Origin: Nocardia concava NBRC 100430
GTDB lineage: Bacteria; Actinomycetota; Actinomycetes; Mycobacteriales; Mycobacteriaceae
DNA length: 64,000 nt
NCBI RefSeq assembly: GCF_000308815.1
Contig: NZ_BAFX01000101.1
Span: 1 to 64,000 of the forward strand
Reading direction: 5' to 3'
Shown here: positions 16,392 to 29,735 of the stretch, piece by piece
Position numbering within the stretch: position 1 is the first letter of the stretch
Layout of the letters: each line of letters begins with the position of its first letter
Translations under genes and position numbers: made by a program
Notes under the pieces: generated by a model
Told to the model about the DNA's origin: nothing
Seen by the model: the letters and a program-made list of their open reading frames with translations, nothing else
Database searches by the model: none

Positions 16392-19300
16392 ATGGCTTCC
16401 AGTAGCACCCTGTCCGCTTCCACCCCTGCTGCTGGCGAATCAGCTGCGGCCTTCACCCTGTCCGCCGCCCAGCGCGGCATCTGGTTCGCCCAGCAGCTCG
16501 CCGGTGACACGCCGTTCTCGATCGCCCAGTACGTCGAGTTCACCGGCGCGTTCGATATCGAACTGCTGGCCGATGCGGCGCGGCGAGCCGGGCACGAGTT
16601 CGGCACCGGATACCTGCGGATAGTCGAAATCGACGATCTGCCTTGGCAAGTCGTCGATACCACGCTCGACGACCGGATCGAGACCGTCGACCTGAGCGGC
16701 GCGCCCGATCCGGAAGCCGCCGCCCGGGCCTGGATGCGCGCGGAGTACACCGCGCCGCTGGATCTGACCCGCGACCGGCTGTGCAAGGTCGCCATGCTGC
16801 GGCTGGCGCCCGATCGCTGGTACTGGTACTCGCGCTTTCATCACATCCTGCTCGACGGCGTCGGCGCGCTCACCATGCTGCAGCGCACCTCGGAGATCTA
16901 CAACGCCGCCGCGCGCGGCGAGGAGGTTCCGGCCGGCAAGGCCGAACCGTTGCAGCGCATAGTGGAAGCCGATGCGGCATACCGGGATTCGGACAAGCTG
17001 CAGGCCGACCGCGACTATTGGCGCGAACATCTGACCGGTATGCCCGAACCCGCCCAGCTGGGCAAGCGCACCGGCGCGGTGGACGCCCACCCGCGGCTGC
17101 TGAGCGGCGCGCTGCCGGAATCGACGGCGGCCCTGCTGGATTCGGTGACGGCGGCGCTGTCCACCAGTCCGGCCCCCGTGGTGGTGGCCGCCTTCGCCGC
17201 CTATGTCGGGGCCATGACCGGAGCGGGCGAGATCGTGCTGAGCCTGCCGGTGTCCGGGCGCACCACCGCGACCCTGCGCCGCTCCGGCGGCATGGTCGCC
17301 AATGTGGTGCCGCTGCGGCTGCACCCCTCCCCCACCGCCACGGTCGGCGATCTCATCCGCGCCACCCAGGGTGAGCTGACCGCCGCCCTGCGCCGGCAGC
17401 GGTACCGGCAGGAGGACATCATCCGCGACCTCGGCTGGGCCATGGACGAGGTGGCCGGATTCGGGCCGACGGTGAACCTCATGCTCGCCGACACCCGCAT
17501 CCGCCTGGGCGAGGTGACCGGGCAGCTGCACGTGCTGACCTCGGGGCTCATCGACGACCTGTTCGTGAACGTCTATCCGGGCACCGGCGGCGAGCGCACC
17601 CACATCGATTTCCAGGCCAATCCGAACCGCTACGCCGATACCGAGCTCGCCACCCTGCACGCGCGGTTCCTGGAGTTCCTGCACCGCTTCCTGGCCGGGG
17701 GCATCGAGGGGCGTCTGGCCGCGGTGACCGTGATCTCCGCCGAGGAGCGCGCCGAACTGGTGCCCGCGGTCGGCCGCGACGGCACCCGGCCGCACAGCCT
17801 GCCCGAGATCCTCACCGCCGGGGCCGAACGCGCGCCCTCGGCTATTGCGCTGCGCATCGACGGCACGGCCTATACCTATCGTGAGCTCACCGAGTACACG
17901 AACCGGCTGGCCCGCGTGCTGATCGCGGCGGGCGCGGGACCCGAACGGGTGGTGGCGATCTCGATCCCGCGGTCGGCGGAATCGGTGCTGGCCATGTGGG
18001 CGGTGGCACAGACGGGCGCGGCCTTCGTGCCCATCGATCCCGGGTATCCGATCGATCGCATCGAGCACATGATCGCCGACAGCGGTGTGGTCGCGGGTGT
18101 GACGGTGGCCGGATCGCGGGCGGCGCTGCCGGATCGGATCGACTGGCTGGTGCTCGACGATCCGGAGACCGAGAAGCGGCTCAGCGCAAGCGATTCCGGT
18201 CCGATCATTGATGCCGATCGCCGTGCGCCGGTGCTGCTGGACCAGGTGGCGTATCTGATCTACACCTCCGGTTCGACCGGCCTGCCCAAGGGCGTCGCGG
18301 TCACCCATCGCGGGCTCACCAATCTGGTGACGGGTTCCGGGGCCGCGTTCGGTGTCGGCTCGGATGCCGTGGTGGCGCACGCGGTCTCACCAAGTTTCGA
18401 CATCTCGATCGAGGAGCTGCTGGTCGCGTTCGCGGTGGGCGCGACGGTGGCGGTGGTCCCGCCGACCGCCTACGCGGGCGACGATCTGGCTCGCGTGCTG
18501 CGGCAGCTGGAGGTCACGCATCTGAATGTGACTCCGGCCGTCGCGGGTTCGCTGGAACCGGATTCGCTGCCCCGGCTGCGGACCGTGGTGGTCGGCGGCG
18601 ACTCCTGCCCGCCGGAGCTGCCGGTGCGCTGGGCCGGACGCTGCGTCCTCAATGGCTACGGCCCGACCGAGACCACGGTCACGGCCACCCTGAGCGCCCC
18701 GCTGGCCCCCGGTGATCCCATTACGATCGGCGCGCCCTCGCGTGGCGTCTCGGCGGTCGTGCTGGATCCGTGGCTGCGGCCGGTGCCGCCGGGCGTGGTC
18801 GGCGAATTGTATTTGAGCGGTGCGGGTTTGGCGCGCGGCTATCACCAGCGCATCGGGTTGAGCGCGGAGCGGTTCGTGGCCAGCCCGTTCGCGGCCGGGG
18901 AGCGCATGTACCGCACCGGCGATCTGGTGCGGTGGCGCCGGCGCAACGGCCGCTGGGAACTGGAGTACCTGGGGCGCGGTGACACCCAGGTGAAGGTGCG
19001 CGGGTTCCGGATCGAGTTGGGCGAGGTGGATGCGGCGGTGGCGCGGCATCCGGGCGTCGAGATGGCGATCACGGTGGGCGCGAGCACGCCGGGCGGGGCG
19101 ACGGCGCTGGTGTCGTATGTGTTGGCGACGGACTCGGCGGTCGAGGCCGAGGCCGTGAAAGCGACAGTGGCCCAGCACCTTCCGGCGCACATGGTGCCGT
19201 CGGTGGTGATGGTGCTCGATACGCTGCCCCTCACCCCGGCGGGCAAGGTGGATCGCCGCGCCCTGCCGAAGCCCGATTACGGTACCCGGGCCCGGGCCGG

Positions 19301-22300
19301 TCGCGCACCCGCCACCGAGCGGGAAATCCTGCTGGCCGAGGTGTTCACCGCCGTTCTCGGCGTGGAATCGGTTGCGGCGGACGACAATTTCTTCGCACTC
19401 GGCGGTGACAGCATTGTCGCCATCCAGCTGGTGGCGCGCGCCAAGGCCGCCGGGCTCGGGCTGCGCGCCCGGGATGTGTTCGAGCACAAGACGGTTGCCG
19501 GGCTGGCGGCCGTGGCCACCGATGTGACCGCTCCGATCATCCAGGAGTTGCCCGGCGGTCCGGTCGGCCAGGTGCCGCTCACCCCCATCGTGCACGACAT
19601 GCTGGCGCACAGCGATGCCTGGCCCAGATACGCCCAGGCCGTGCTGATCCCGCTGCCCCACGACATCGATCGCGGCCGCCTCGTCGCAGCGGTTCAGGCC
19701 GTGCTGGATCGTCACGATCTGCTGCGCAGCACCCTCACTCATACGTCGGCCAATGGCACCCGCGCCTGGGACTGGCGGGTCGGCGAGCCCGGTGGGATCG
19801 AGGCGGGGGCGCTCATCGAGACCGTCACCACCACCGCCGACAGCGACGGTGAGGACGAATTGCAGCGCGCGGCCGATCTTCTGGATCCGGCCGCCGGGAT
19901 CGTGGCCCGCTTCGTACTGATCGAGCGCGGGGAGGCGCTGCCGCTGCTGTGGGTCGTGCTGCACCACCTGGTCACCGACGGTGTCTCCTGGCGCATCCTG
20001 CTGCCGGACCTGGCCACCGCGTGGGCGGGCGGCACGCTCGCTCCGGTCGGCACCTCCTTCCGGCGTTGGGCGCACGGCCAGGTCGAGCAGACGCCCGCCC
20101 GCGCGGGCGAGATCCCCGGCTGGCGAAGCATTCTCACCACCCCGGATCCGCGGCTGGGCACCCGCGCCCTCGATCCCGGGCTCGACACCGTGGCCACCAT
20201 GGGCCAGCTGCGGACCGTGATCGATTCCGATACCACCACGGCCGCACAGGAACTCATTCCGACGCGCTTCCACTGCGGGCTCGACGACGCGCTGCTGGCC
20301 GCGCTGGCCATGGCGGTCGGCCGGATTCGCGGCACCCAGCGCACCCTGCTCACGGTGGAGGGGCACGGGCGCGAGGAGTCGATCCTGCCGGGGGCCGATA
20401 TTTCGCGCACGATCGGCTGGTTCACCAGCGTGTTCCCGGTGGCGCTGGATCTCAGCGATATCGATCTCGACGATGCCTTCCGGGGCGGCCCGGCCGCGGG
20501 CGCGGTGCTCAAGGCCGTGAAGGAACAGCTGCGGGCCATCCCGGACAAGGGTGTCGGTTTCGGCATGCTGCGCTACCTCGATGCCGAGACCGCGGCCGAG
20601 TTCGCGGGTGCGCCGACGCCGCAGATCAGCTTCAACTATCTGGGCCGGACCGGGGCCGGGGTGGAGCATCCCGGTGGCGCGGAAACACCGTGGGTGCCGG
20701 TCCGATTCGCCTCCACCCAGGACGACAGCGCGCCGCTGGCGGCGGTCGTCGATATCAATGCCTTCCATACGGCCGCCGGGCTGGAGGTGACCTGGGCCTA
20801 CGCGTCGCGGGTGCTCGGGGCGGCCCAGGTCCGGGAACTGGCGCGGCTGTGGGGGCGGGCGGTCACCGCGCTGGTCACCCATGCGCGGCATGCCGGGGCG
20901 GGCGGGCATACGCCGTCGGACTTCCCGCTGGTCGCCGTGTCGCAGCGGCAGCTGGACGAGTGGGAGCGCACATACCCGTCGCTGGCCGACGTGTGGCCGC
21001 TCTCGCCGCTGCAGTACGGACTGCTCTTCCACGCGCGCTACGACACCGATACCGCCGACGGCTACACCGTGCAGACCCAGCTCACCCTGGCCGGGCGGGT
21101 GGATGCGGCCCGCCTGCGCACCGCGGCCGCGGCGCTGCTGGACCGGCACGAGGTGCTGCGGGTGGCCTATGTCGAGACCACCGACGGGCCGCGGCAGCTG
21201 GTGCTGGGCGAGGCCGAAATACCTTGGCAGGAGCTCGATCTCACCACCATCGCGGAACCGGCCGAACGGCAGCGGGAACTGGCCCGGCTGATCGCCGTGG
21301 ACGCGGGCACTCGCTTCGATCTGGCCCGGCCGCCGCTGCTGCGGTTCAGCCTGATTCGCACCGACGCCGAGGCGTACACGCTCCTGATGACCAATCACCA
21401 TCTGGCACTGGATGGTTGGTCGACGCCGCTGGTGGTGCGGGAGCTGCTGGCCGGGTACCTGGCCGCGGTCACCGGGCATGAGATTCCGCAGACACCGGCG
21501 CATTCCTATCGCGAATTCCTGGGCTGGCTGGGTGAGCAGGACGATGCCGCGTCGCTGGCCGTCTGGACCGAGGCGTTGGCCGGGGTCGATTCCCCGACTC
21601 GGGCGGTGCCGACCCTGGCGGGCATCACCTCCACCGAATCCGGCATGGTCTCGGTGGACTTCGACACGGTACGCCTGGAGCGGCTGACCGGCACCGTGCG
21701 CGAGACCGGCGCGACGGTGAACACTGCGGTGCAGGCGGCGTGGGCGCTGCTGCTGGCCATGCTCACCGGCCGCACCGATGTGGTGTTCGGCGGCACCGTC
21801 TCCGGGCGGCCACCGCAGCTGGCCGGGGTCGAGGAGATGGTCGGCCTGTTCATCAATACCCTGCCGGTACGGGTGCGGCTGGAACCCGGTGAACGGGTGG
21901 GCGATCTGTTGGCGCGGGTGCAGGGCGAGCAGGCGCGGCTGCTGGATCATCAGCACGTCGGGTTGGCGGCCATTCATCAGGCGGTGGGGCTGCCCGAGCT
22001 GTTCGACACGCTGACCGTGTTCGAGTCCTATCCCATCGATCGCGAAACGCTCTCGCGGGCACTGGATATCGCGGGGATGCGCATTCTCGACGTGTCGGGT
22101 ACCGATGCGACGCCATATCCGCTCAACCTGATGGTGATTCCGCAGCGCGCCGCCGACGGCAGCGAAAGCCTGACCATCACCATCAAATTCATGGCCGACG
22201 AGCTGCCCGAGGCGGCGGCGCGGCGGCTGCTGGACCGGTTCGTGCTGCTGCTCAACCAGATCGCCGACCATCCGCAGCGCCGCATCGCCCAGTTGCAGCA

Positions 22301-25300
22301 TTGCGATCCGATCGAGCGGGCGCAGCTGCTGCCGGTGCGCGGCGGCGAGGCCACTCCCCTGCGCACCCTGCCCGACATCCTGGCCTCGGGAGCCCGCGCC
22401 AATCCGGATGGCATCGCGGTGAGCTCCGGCGAGCTCAGCATGACCTACCGGGATCTCGACTCGTGGTCGAACCGGTTCGCGCGAATCCTGTTGCGGCGCG
22501 GGGTCGGTCGCGAGACGTTCGTGGTGCTGGCGCTGACCCGGTCGGTGGAGTCGGTGGTCGCGGTGTGGGCGCTGGCCAAGACCGGGGCGGCGTTCCTGCC
22601 GCTGGATCCCAACTATCCGGTCGAGCGGATCGAGCACATTCTCACCGATTCGCGGGCCCCGATCGGGGTGACGGTGTGCGAGGTCGGCGAGACGCTGCCG
22701 GGCAGCATCGACTGGCTGCTGCTCGATGATCTCAACACCATTCGCCGGGTCATGACGGTTTCCGACGCGCATATCACCGATGCCGAGCGCGGCGGGCCGA
22801 TCAACCTCGCGCAGACGGCGTACCTCATCTACACGTCGGGGTCGACGGGTAAGCCCAAGGCCGTGCTGCTCAGCCATCGCGGGCTGGCCAATCTCGTTGC
22901 CTCCCAGCAAAGTCTGCTGGACTTGGATGAGACGACCAGTGCGCTGCAGGTGGCCTCGCCCAGTTTCGACGCGTCGGTGCACGAGCTGCTCATGGCCCAC
23001 GGGGCCGGCGGCCGGCTGGTGATATCGCCGCCGGATGTGTACGGCGGCAGCGCGCTCGAGGAGCTGCTGCGCACCGAGAAGGTCACGCATGCGGTCATCA
23101 CACCGTCGGTGCTGGCCACCATGAATCCCGAAGGGCTCGAGGACCTCAGCTGCCTGTCGGTGGCCGGCGAGGCGGCCGGGACGGAACTGGTGGCGGCCTG
23201 GTCGGCCGGGCGGCGCATGGTGAACCTCTACGGCCCAACGGAATTCAGCGTGTGGGCGACCGGTCCCGGTGAGTTGCTGCCCGGGGAACCCATCACCATC
23301 GGTGCGCCCATTCGGGGTGCGGCGGCCATGGTGCTCGACACCTGGCTGCGGCCGGTTCCCGTCGGCGTGACCGGGGAGCTGTATCTGGCGGGACCCGCCC
23401 TGGCGCGCGGCTATTTCAACCGATTCGGGCTCACCGCAGCACGTTTCGTGGCGAATCCGTACACCCAGCACGGGGCGCGCATGTACCGCACCGGCGACAT
23501 GGTGCGCTGGGTCGAGGTCAAGACGGCCGACGGCGCGCAACTGGAACTGGAGTACCAGGGGCGCAGCGACTTCCAGGTCAAGATCCGCGGCCTGCGCATC
23601 GAACTCGGTGAGATCGACGCGGTACTGGGGGCCGACGAGCAGGTCGAATACGCCGCCACCATCGGCTGCCCGGGACCCGCCGGGCAGACCGTGCTCGTCT
23701 CGTATGTGGTCGCCGCACCCGGCCACACCCTCGACACCGAAGGGCTGCGGACCCGGGTGGCCGGGGCGCTGCCCGGCTACATGGTGCCCAGCTACCTCAT
23801 CGAACTCGACGACGTCCCGCTCACCCCGGTCGGCAAGCTCGACCGGAATGCCCTGCCCGCACCGGATTTCGCCACCCTCGACGAGCGGTACCTCGCGCCC
23901 CGCAGCCCCATCGAGACGGCGGTCGCGAAGGTGTTCGCGGAGGTGCTCGAGACCGAGCGGGTCAGCATCGACCGCTCCTTCTTCGACCTCGGCGGCAACT
24001 CACTGATCGCCACCCGAGTGGTGGCGCGCGTAAATGCGGCGCTCGGCGCGACCATCGCCCTGCGCGACCTCTTCGACGCGCCGACGGTCGCGCAACTCTC
24101 GGCGCGCATCGTGCCCGGCACCGAGATCGCGGGCCTGCCGGCGCTTGCCCCACGCATCCGCCCCGACCGGATCCCGTTGTCGCCCGCGCAGCAACGCATG
24201 TGGGTGCTCAACCGGCTCGACCCCACCTCCGCCGCCTACAACATCACCGCGGCCCTGCGCCTGACCGGCGACCTCGACGTCGACGCGCTGCGGCAGGCTG
24301 TAGCCGACGTCGTGCTGCGCCACGAAACCCTGCGCACCCTCTACCCCGCCGACGCCGACGGGCCGCGTCAGGTCGTGCTCAGCGCCGACGCGGCCGCGCC
24401 CGCCATCGAATTGGACGACGTGGAAGACGGTGCGCCACTGCGGAAACGGATCGAGGACCTGACCGGCACCGGCTTCGACCTCACCCGGGAGGCCCCGCTG
24501 CGCGTCGGCCTGCTCCGCATCGTCACACCGCCGCATGGTGCGGACGCCTCTCGTCATCCCGGCGTGCTTTTGGCCGGGATCCATCCGACCGCAGTGGATT
24601 CCGGCCAAGAGCACGCCGGAATGACGGGGGGATCATCCCGCACGGCGCGCAACGGAGCGGCCGTCACCCACGTCGTTGTCCTCGTGGTCCACCACATCAG
24701 CGCGGACGGGTCCTCGATGGCACCGCTGGCCACCGATCTGATCACCGCGTATCTGGCGCGGAGCACAGGTATCGAGTCCGACCGGCCGCCATTGCGGGTT
24801 CAGTACGCCGACTACTCGATGTGGCAGCGGGAGCTGCTCGGGGACGAGAAGGATTCGGAATCCCGGGCGGCACAGCAGATTCGGTACTGGAGCGAGCGGC
24901 TGGCGGCCACTCCGGACGTGCTGGAGTTGCCGACGGATCGGCCGCGGCCCGCGGTGCAGAGCATGCGGAGCACCGATCTGGAGTTCCGGCTCGACGGCGG
25001 ATTGCACTCGGCGCTCACCGAATTGGCGGCGGCGACCGACACCAGCCTGTTCATGGTGCTGCATGCCGCGCTGGCGGTGCTGCTGTCGCGGATGGCGGGG
25101 ACGCACGATGTGCTGATCGGCACCGCGGTAGCCGGGCGCGGAGAGGCCGCGCTCGACGATCTCGTCGGGATGTTCGTCAATACCCTGGCATTGCGCACGC
25201 CGGTCGATCCGGCCAAGGGGTTCCGGGAATTCCTCGGCGAGGTGCGGACCACCGATCTGGATGCCTTCGCGCACGCGGAGGTGCCGTTCGAACGGCTTGT

Positions 25301-28300
25301 GCAGGTGCTGGATCCGCCGCGCTCGACCGCGCAGCACCCGCTGTTCCAGGTGTCGCTGTCGCTGCAGAACTTCACCCCGCCGGCCGTGGAATTTCCGGGG
25401 CTGCGGGTCGAGGTCGAGCCCATCGAGCGGGATGCCTCGCAGTTCGATCTGACCTTCGATCTGCGCGCGCCGCTGCCCGGCACGGACTCCGCGGGGCTGG
25501 ACGGAACGCTCACCTTCGCCACCGATCTGTTCGACGAGGCCACGGCGGCCCGGCTGGTCACCCGCTGGCAGCGGATACTCACCGCCATCACCGCCGATCC
25601 CGGTGTGCGGCTGTCGGATATCGACCTGCTCGACGCGGCTGAGCGCCGGGCCCTGGTGCCTTTGCGCGGGCCGGGGCATGCCGGAATCACCACCCTGGCC
25701 CAGGTTTTCCGGGCCGCGGCCACCGCGCACCGGCTGTGCCCGGCCATCGTCGCCGACGGGCGGGCGGTGTCCTATCGGGAGCTGGATACCGCATCTCAGC
25801 GCCTGGCCATGCAACTCTCGGCCGCCGGTGCCGGATCGGAAAGCATTGTGGCGTTGGCGCTTTCGCGAGGCACGGAGCTGCTCACCGCGATCTGGGCGTG
25901 CGCGAAGGCCGGGGCGGCGTTCCTGCCCATCGATCCACGCCATCCGCTGGACCGCATCGATCACATGCTGACCGATTCGCGCGCGGTGCTCGGACTCACC
26001 ACGAGCGCGCACCGGGGGCTGCTGCCCGATACCGTCGGGTGGCTGGTGCTTGATGATCCCGCCGCGTCGAGTGTGCGGATCACCCTGGGGCAGGGCCGGA
26101 TTCGAGCGATGGGCAGCCATCCGGATCAGCCCGCGTGGCTGATCTACACCTCGGGCTCCACCGGTACGCCCAAGGGCGTGTCCGTCTCGCATCGCGGCAT
26201 CGCCGACCTGGTGCGGGCGCAGCGTGAACTGCTGTCCCTGGGCGAGCACTGCCGCGTGCTGCAGGTCGCGTCACCGAGTTTCGACGCGTCCGCCTTCGAA
26301 GCGCTCATGGCGTTCGGGTCCGGCGGCACCGCGATTGTCGCGCCGCCGGACGTCTTCGGCGGCCAGCCGCTGACCGATCTCATTGCGGCACAGGGCGTCA
26401 CGCACCTGGTTATCACACCGTCCGCGCTGGCGACGCTCGATCCGGACGCGGTGTCCAGCGTTCGGGTGCTGGCGGTGGCGGGCGAGGCCATCGGGCCGGA
26501 TCTGGTGGCGCGCTGGGCGACCGGGCGGACCTTGATCAACCTGTACGGTCCGACCGAATTCACCATCTGGGCAACGGCTTCCGAGCCGCTGATCGCGGGG
26601 CAGCCGGTGACCATCGGCACCCCGATCCGCGGGGCGGGCACCCTGGTTCTCGACGACCGGCTGCGGCCGGTGCCCATGGGCGTGGCCGGGGAACTGTACC
26701 TGGCCGGACCGGCCCTGGCCCGCGGCTACCACAACCGGCCCGGGCTCACCGCGGCCCGCTTCGTACCCGACCCGTACGGGCGGCCCGGGGAACGGCTCTA
26801 CCGCACCGGCGACCTCGTGCGCTGGACCGGATACCTCGACGAACCCCGCCTGGAATACCTGGGCCGCACCGACTTCCAGGTCAAGGTGCGCGGGCAGCGC
26901 ATCGAGCTCGGGGAGATCGACGCGGCGCTCTCCGCCGCCGAAGGCGTCGAGTTCGCGGTCACGCTGGGCGTTCCCGGGCCGGGCGGCGCCACCGCGCTGG
27001 CCGCCTACCTGTTGGCCGAGCCCGGCCGCACGGTCGATCTCGCGGCCGTGCGCGCCCATGCCGCCGACCGGCTGCCCGGGTACATGGTGCCGTCGGCGTT
27101 CGTGGTCCTCGACGCGATCCCGCTCAACGCGGTCGGCAAGCTGGACCGCCGCGCGCTGCCCGATCCGGTCTTCGAGTCCGAGACCGAATACCGGGCTCCG
27201 ACAACCGATCTCGAAACCGTGCTCGCGGAGATCATCGCCGAACTGCTGGGCCGCGACCGGGTCGGCGTACACGACTCGTTCTTCGCGCTCGGCGGCGACA
27301 GCATCCTGGCCATTCAGCTGGTCTCACGCGCGCGGCTGCGCGGCATCGAACTCACGCCATTGCAGGTGTTCGAGCATCGCACCGTCGCGGCCCTGGCGGC
27401 GCTGGCGGCGGCCGCGGGCGAGACCGTCGTGCTCGAGGAGCTGCCCGGCGGCGGGGTCGGCGAGATTCCACTCACCCCGATCGCGCGCTGGATGCTCGAA
27501 CGCGGCGGCGATCACCGCAGATTCGCGCAGACCGCGGTGCTGGAACTGCCGCGCGGCATCGGCCGCGAACAGCTCGTCGCCACCGTCACCGCGGTCGTCG
27601 ACCAGCACGACATGCTGCGCGCCCAGCTGGCTTTCATCGACGGCGACTGGCGGTTGCGGACCCGCCCGCCCGGCGCGGTGGATGTCGACCGGCTGCTGCA
27701 CCGCATCGAATTCGATACCGGCGACAGTGTCGAACTGCGCGAATACGCGGTCACCGAACTGGATTCCGCGCTCGGGCGGCTCGATCCCGACAGCGGGACC
27801 GTGCTGCAACTGGTGTGGCTGGATCCCGCGCCGGACAGCCCGCCCGAACGCCGGGGGCGGCTCATCCTGGTGGCCCACCACCTGGTGATCGACGGCGTGT
27901 CGTGGCGGATCCTCATTCCGGATCTCATTGCCGCGTGGGCGCAGATCAGCGGCGGCGCGGAACCGATCCTCACCGAGACCGGAACCTCGGTGCGGCGCTG
28001 GGCCTATGCCCTCGACGAGGCCGCCCGGCAACCCCGCCGGACCGGGGAGCTGGACTACTGGCGCGATATCGCCGCCACACCCGACCCGCGCATCGGCGCT
28101 CGGGAACTCGATCCGGCCGTGGATCGTGTCGCGGCCGTGCGCGAGGTCGAGGTCGAGGTCGACGCGGAGACCACCGCGACACTGCTCACCACGCTGCCCG
28201 CACTGTTCGACGGCACCGTCGAGGACGCGCTGCTGGCCGGGCTGGCCCTGGCCATCCGGCGCTGGCGCATGGAGCCGATCGAGGCGGTGCTGCTGCGGCT

Positions 28301-29735
28301 CGAAGGCCACGGGCGGCAGCAGGAGATCATTCCGGGCGCGGATCTCTCGCGCACGCTGGGCTGGTTCACCACCGTGTATCCGGTGCGACTCACGCTGTCC
28401 GACATACCGATTCGCGACGCGCTCGCGGGCGGGCCGTCGATGGGCGATGCCATCCGCGCGGTGAAGCATCAGCTGGCGGAGGTGCCGGACAAGGGCATCG
28501 GGTACGGCATGCTGCGCTACCTGAACCCCGACACCGCCGCCGAGTTGCCCGCCCGGGTGCCCGGCCGGATCGGGTTCAACTATCTCGGCCGCTACGCCAC
28601 CGCCGACATTCCAGCGGGCCTGGAGGATCTCGGCTGGCTGCCCACCGACGAATTCGGCGACCTGCACGCCACCGAGCATCCCGACGTGCCCGTCACCGCC
28701 GAGATCGAGATCAACGCGGTCGTGGTCGGGGATCGGCTGCAGGCCAGTTTCAGCTTCCCCGAAACCCTGCTGCCCCGGCACGAGATCACCATGCTGGCCC
28801 ACCTGTGGGTCGACGCGCTGTCCGCCGCAGCGGCTTTCGCGCAGTCACCGGCCGCCGAACTCGCCGCCGAGGCCGAACGGCAGTTCATGATCGAGCTCCG
28901 CGAGAAGCAGGCCGCCGCGGAACTGGCTGCCACGCGGGCGGATTCACAACCCGGGCTGGGGTTGGACGTGGTGCTGCCCATCCGGCCGGGCGGCGACGAG
29001 CCACCGCTGTTCTGCATCCACCCGTCCTCGGGCATCGCCTGGACCTACCTGGGTCTCGCCGACGCCCTGTCGCCGGGGCGGCCCATCTACGGCCTGCAGG
29101 CCCCCGACCTGTCCGGGGAACCGCACGCCCGCAGCATCGCCGACTTCGCCGACCGCTACGTGGCCGAAATCCGCCGACTGCAACCGCACGGCCCCTATCA
29201 TCTGCTCGGATGGTCCTTCGGCGGCCTCATCGCGCACGCCGTGGCCGCCCAGTTCGAGGCAACCGGAGACGAGGTCGCCACCCTGGCCCTGCTCGACGCG
29301 GACAGCACCGATATCGACGGCGGCAGCATCGACAAGCTCACCGCCGGATCCTTCGTCGCCACCTTCGGGTCGGTCTTCGGGATCACCGACATCCCGGCCG
29401 ACACCACCGCCGAACAGGCCGCGGCCATGATCAGCGAACGCATGGGCGGTGTTTCGCTGGTCGACGCCGAGACCCTCGAACGCATGGCGGCCTCCTACAA
29501 CGCCTCCGCCGACACCCGCACCGGGTATCAGCGGCCCGTATTCCATGGCGACGCACTGTATTTCAGCGCCACCGTGCACTCGTCCGACATCTTCGGCCCG
29601 GACGGCTGGCGGCCCTACATCACCGGGACCATCAGCAATCACGACATCGACGTCAGCCACGAAGAACTCACCGCGCCGCACGCGCTGGCGGCCATATCTC
29701 GCATTCTCGACACACATTGGGGACGGACGCCGTGA
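16392..29735 (+). CDS. Three-module nonribosomal peptide synthetase, C-A-T-E / C-A-T / C-A-T-E-TE
   Basis: A 4447-residue assembly-line enzyme. Module 1: C with HHILLDG (150-156), A with [11 protein letters not shown] (624-634), T with GGDS (Ser1007), E with HHLVTDG (1191-1197). Module 2: C with HHLALDG (1669-1675), A with [11 protein letters not shown] (2147-2157), T with GGNS (Ser2537). Module 3: C with HHISADG (2767-2773), A with [11 protein letters not shown] (3252-3262), T with GGDS (Ser3637), E with HHLVIDG (3829-3835). A type I thioesterase closes it, with GWSFGG (Ser4275). An N-terminal full C domain implies an acylated or otherwise capped first residue. Epimerase placement predicts D, L, D configuration. 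Residues read at the specificity-code positions are D-I-E-N-V-G-G-V-T (A1), D-A-H-V-S-A-L-V-W (A2) and D-A-F-V-A-A-L-I-W (A3). A1 hints at a basic or ornithine-type substrate and A2/A3 at hydrophobic ones, all weakly. A palindromic repeat is inserted in frame in the third C domain. No MbtH gene is in the window. Confidence 0.95.
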   Translation: MASSSTLSASTPAAGESAAAFTLSAAQRGIWFAQQLAGDTPFSIAQYVEFTGAFDIELLADAARRAGHEFGTGYLRIVEIDDLPWQVVDTTLDDRIETVDLSGAPDPEAAARAWMRAEYTAPLDLTRDRLCKVAMLRLAPDRWYWYSRFHHILLDGVGALTMLQRTSEIYNAAARGEEVPAGKAEPLQRIVEADAAYRDSDKLQADRDYWREHLTGMPEPAQLGKRTGAVDAHPRLLSGALPESTAALLDSVTAALSTSPAPVVVAAFAAYVGAMTGAGEIVLSLPVSGRTTATLRRSGGMVANVVPLRLHPSPTATVGDLIRATQGELTAALRRQRYRQEDIIRDLGWAMDEVAGFGPTVNLMLADTRIRLGEVTGQLHVLTSGLIDDLFVNVYPGTGGERTHIDFQANPNRYADTELATLHARFLEFLHRFLAGGIEGRLAAVTVISAEERAELVPAVGRDGTRPHSLPEILTAGAERAPSAIALRIDGTAYTYRELTEYTNRLARVLIAAGAGPERVVAISIPRSAESVLAMWAVAQTGAAFVPIDPGYPIDRIEHMIADSGVVAGVTVAGSRAALPDRIDWLVLDDPETEKRLSASDSGPIIDADRRAPVLLDQVAYLIYTSGSTGLPKGVAVTHRGLTNLVTGSGAAFGVGSDAVVAHAVSPSFDISIEELLVAFAVGATVAVVPPTAYAGDDLARVLRQLEVTHLNVTPAVAGSLEPDSLPRLRTVVVGGDSCPPELPVRWAGRCVLNGYGPTETTVTATLSAPLAPGDPITIGAPSRGVSAVVLDPWLRPVPPGVVGELYLSGAGLARGYHQRIGLSAERFVASPFAAGERMYRTGDLVRWRRRNGRWELEYLGRGDTQVKVRGFRIELGEVDAAVARHPGVEMAITVGASTPGGATALVSYVLATDSAVEAEAVKATVAQHLPAHMVPSVVMVLDTLPLTPAGKVDRRALPKPDYGTRARAGRAPATEREILLAEVFTAVLGVESVAADDNFFALGGDSIVAIQLVARAKAAGLGLRARDVFEHKTVAGLAAVATDVTAPIIQELPGGPVGQVPLTPIVHDMLAHSDAWPRYAQAVLIPLPHDIDRGRLVAAVQAVLDRHDLLRSTLTHTSANGTRAWDWRVGEPGGIEAGALIETVTTTADSDGEDELQRAADLLDPAAGIVARFVLIERGEALPLLWVVLHHLVTDGVSWRILLPDLATAWAGGTLAPVGTSFRRWAHGQVEQTPARAGEIPGWRSILTTPDPRLGTRALDPGLDTVATMGQLRTVIDSDTTTAAQELIPTRFHCGLDDALLAALAMAVGRIRGTQRTLLTVEGHGREESILPGADISRTIGWFTSVFPVALDLSDIDLDDAFRGGPAAGAVLKAVKEQLRAIPDKGVGFGMLRYLDAETAAEFAGAPTPQISFNYLGRTGAGVEHPGGAETPWVPVRFASTQDDSAPLAAVVDINAFHTAAGLEVTWAYASRVLGAAQVRELARLWGRAVTALVTHARHAGAGGHTPSDFPLVAVSQRQLDEWERTYPSLADVWPLSPLQYGLLFHARYDTDTADGYTVQTQLTLAGRVDAARLRTAAAALLDRHEVLRVAYVETTDGPRQLVLGEAEIPWQELDLTTIAEPAERQRELARLIAVDAGTRFDLARPPLLRFSLIRTDAEAYTLLMTNHHLALDGWSTPLVVRELLAGYLAAVTGHEIPQTPAHSYREFLGWLGEQDDAASLAVWTEALAGVDSPTRAVPTLAGITSTESGMVSVDFDTVRLERLTGTVRETGATVNTAVQAAWALLLAMLTGRTDVVFGGTVSGRPPQLAGVEEMVGLFINTLPVRVRLEPGERVGDLLARVQGEQARLLDHQHVGLAAIHQAVGLPELFDTLTVFESYPIDRETLSRALDIAGMRILDVSGTDATPYPLNLMVIPQRAADGSESLTITIKFMADELPEAAARRLLDRFVLLLNQIADHPQRRIAQLQHCDPIERAQLLPVRGGEATPLRTLPDILASGARANPDGIAVSSGELSMTYRDLDSWSNRFARILLRRGVGRETFVVLALTRSVESVVAVWALAKTGAAFLPLDPNYPVERIEHILTDSRAPIGVTVCEVGETLPGSIDWLLLDDLNTIRRVMTVSDAHITDAERGGPINLAQTAYLIYTSGSTGKPKAVLLSHRGLANLVASQQSLLDLDETTSALQVASPSFDASVHELLMAHGAGGRLVISPPDVYGGSALEELLRTEKVTHAVITPSVLATMNPEGLEDLSCLSVAGEAAGTELVAAWSAGRRMVNLYGPTEFSVWATGPGELLPGEPITIGAPIRGAAAMVLDTWLRPVPVGVTGELYLAGPALARGYFNRFGLTAARFVANPYTQHGARMYRTGDMVRWVEVKTADGAQLELEYQGRSDFQVKIRGLRIELGEIDAVLGADEQVEYAATIGCPGPAGQTVLVSYVVAAPGHTLDTEGLRTRVAGALPGYMVPSYLIELDDVPLTPVGKLDRNALPAPDFATLDERYLAPRSPIETAVAKVFAEVLETERVSIDRSFFDLGGNSLIATRVVARVNAALGATIALRDLFDAPTVAQLSARIVPGTEIAGLPALAPRIRPDRIPLSPAQQRMWVLNRLDPTSAAYNITAALRLTGDLDVDALRQAVADVVLRHETLRTLYPADADGPRQVVLSADAAAPAIELDDVEDGAPLRKRIEDLTGTGFDLTREAPLRVGLLRIVTPPHGADASRHPGVLLAGIHPTAVDSGQEHAGMTGGSSRTARNGAAVTHVVVLVVHHISADGSSMAPLATDLITAYLARSTGIESDRPPLRVQYADYSMWQRELLGDEKDSESRAAQQIRYWSERLAATPDVLELPTDRPRPAVQSMRSTDLEFRLDGGLHSALTELAAATDTSLFMVLHAALAVLLSRMAGTHDVLIGTAVAGRGEAALDDLVGMFVNTLALRTPVDPAKGFREFLGEVRTTDLDAFAHAEVPFERLVQVLDPPRSTAQHPLFQVSLSLQNFTPPAVEFPGLRVEVEPIERDASQFDLTFDLRAPLPGTDSAGLDGTLTFATDLFDEATAARLVTRWQRILTAITADPGVRLSDIDLLDAAERRALVPLRGPGHAGITTLAQVFRAAATAHRLCPAIVADGRAVSYRELDTASQRLAMQLSAAGAGSESIVALALSRGTELLTAIWACAKAGAAFLPIDPRHPLDRIDHMLTDSRAVLGLTTSAHRGLLPDTVGWLVLDDPAASSVRITLGQGRIRAMGSHPDQPAWLIYTSGSTGTPKGVSVSHRGIADLVRAQRELLSLGEHCRVLQVASPSFDASAFEALMAFGSGGTAIVAPPDVFGGQPLTDLIAAQGVTHLVITPSALATLDPDAVSSVRVLAVAGEAIGPDLVARWATGRTLINLYGPTEFTIWATASEPLIAGQPVTIGTPIRGAGTLVLDDRLRPVPMGVAGELYLAGPALARGYHNRPGLTAARFVPDPYGRPGERLYRTGDLVRWTGYLDEPRLEYLGRTDFQVKVRGQRIELGEIDAALSAAEGVEFAVTLGVPGPGGATALAAYLLAEPGRTVDLAAVRAHAADRLPGYMVPSAFVVLDAIPLNAVGKLDRRALPDPVFESETEYRAPTTDLETVLAEIIAELLGRDRVGVHDSFFALGGDSILAIQLVSRARLRGIELTPLQVFEHRTVAALAALAAAAGETVVLEELPGGGVGEIPLTPIARWMLERGGDHRRFAQTAVLELPRGIGREQLVATVTAVVDQHDMLRAQLAFIDGDWRLRTRPPGAVDVDRLLHRIEFDTGDSVELREYAVTELDSALGRLDPDSGTVLQLVWLDPAPDSPPERRGRLILVAHHLVIDGVSWRILIPDLIAAWAQISGGAEPILTETGTSVRRWAYALDEAARQPRRTGELDYWRDIAATPDPRIGARELDPAVDRVAAVREVEVEVDAETTATLLTTLPALFDGTVEDALLAGLALAIRRWRMEPIEAVLLRLEGHGRQQEIIPGADLSRTLGWFTTVYPVRLTLSDIPIRDALAGGPSMGDAIRAVKHQLAEVPDKGIGYGMLRYLNPDTAAELPARVPGRIGFNYLGRYATADIPAGLEDLGWLPTDEFGDLHATEHPDVPVTAEIEINAVVVGDRLQASFSFPETLLPRHEITMLAHLWVDALSAAAAFAQSPAAELAAEAERQFMIELREKQAAAELAATRADSQPGLGLDVVLPIRPGGDEPPLFCIHPSSGIAWTYLGLADALSPGRPIYGLQAPDLSGEPHARSIADFADRYVAEIRRLQPHGPYHLLGWSFGGLIAHAVAAQFEATGDEVATLALLDADSTDIDGGSIDKLTAGSFVATFGSVFGITDIPADTTAEQAAAMISERMGGVSLVDAETLERMAASYNASADTRTGYQRPVFHGDALYFSATVHSSDIFGPDGWRPYITGTISNHDIDVSHEELTAPHALAAISRILDTHWGRTP
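24552..24626. repeat. Dispersed palindromic repeat, copy B (in frame inside the NRPS)
   Basis: Left arm 24552-24583 is identical to that of copy A. The loop is 11 nt as in copy A. Right arm 24595-24626 differs from copy A at two positions. At 75 bp the element adds exactly 25 codons (about residues 2721-2745) with no stop. It begins 46 codons before the HHISADG motif of the third condensation domain. Flanking residues from about 2713 to 2760 also look non-domain. Confidence 0.9.

Noticed and set aside
18387-23726. A 1779-codon open frame antisense to the NRPS, and other long antisense frames there
   Set aside because: Composition is Arg/His/Gln/Gly rich with no domain, as expected for the reverse frame of GC-rich coding DNA; the plus strand holds clear NRPS domains.
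24552-24626. The repeat-encoded peptide as a new protein domain
   Set aside because: The same DNA occurs twice in non-coding positions, so the peptide is a by-product of repeat insertion and not a conserved domain.
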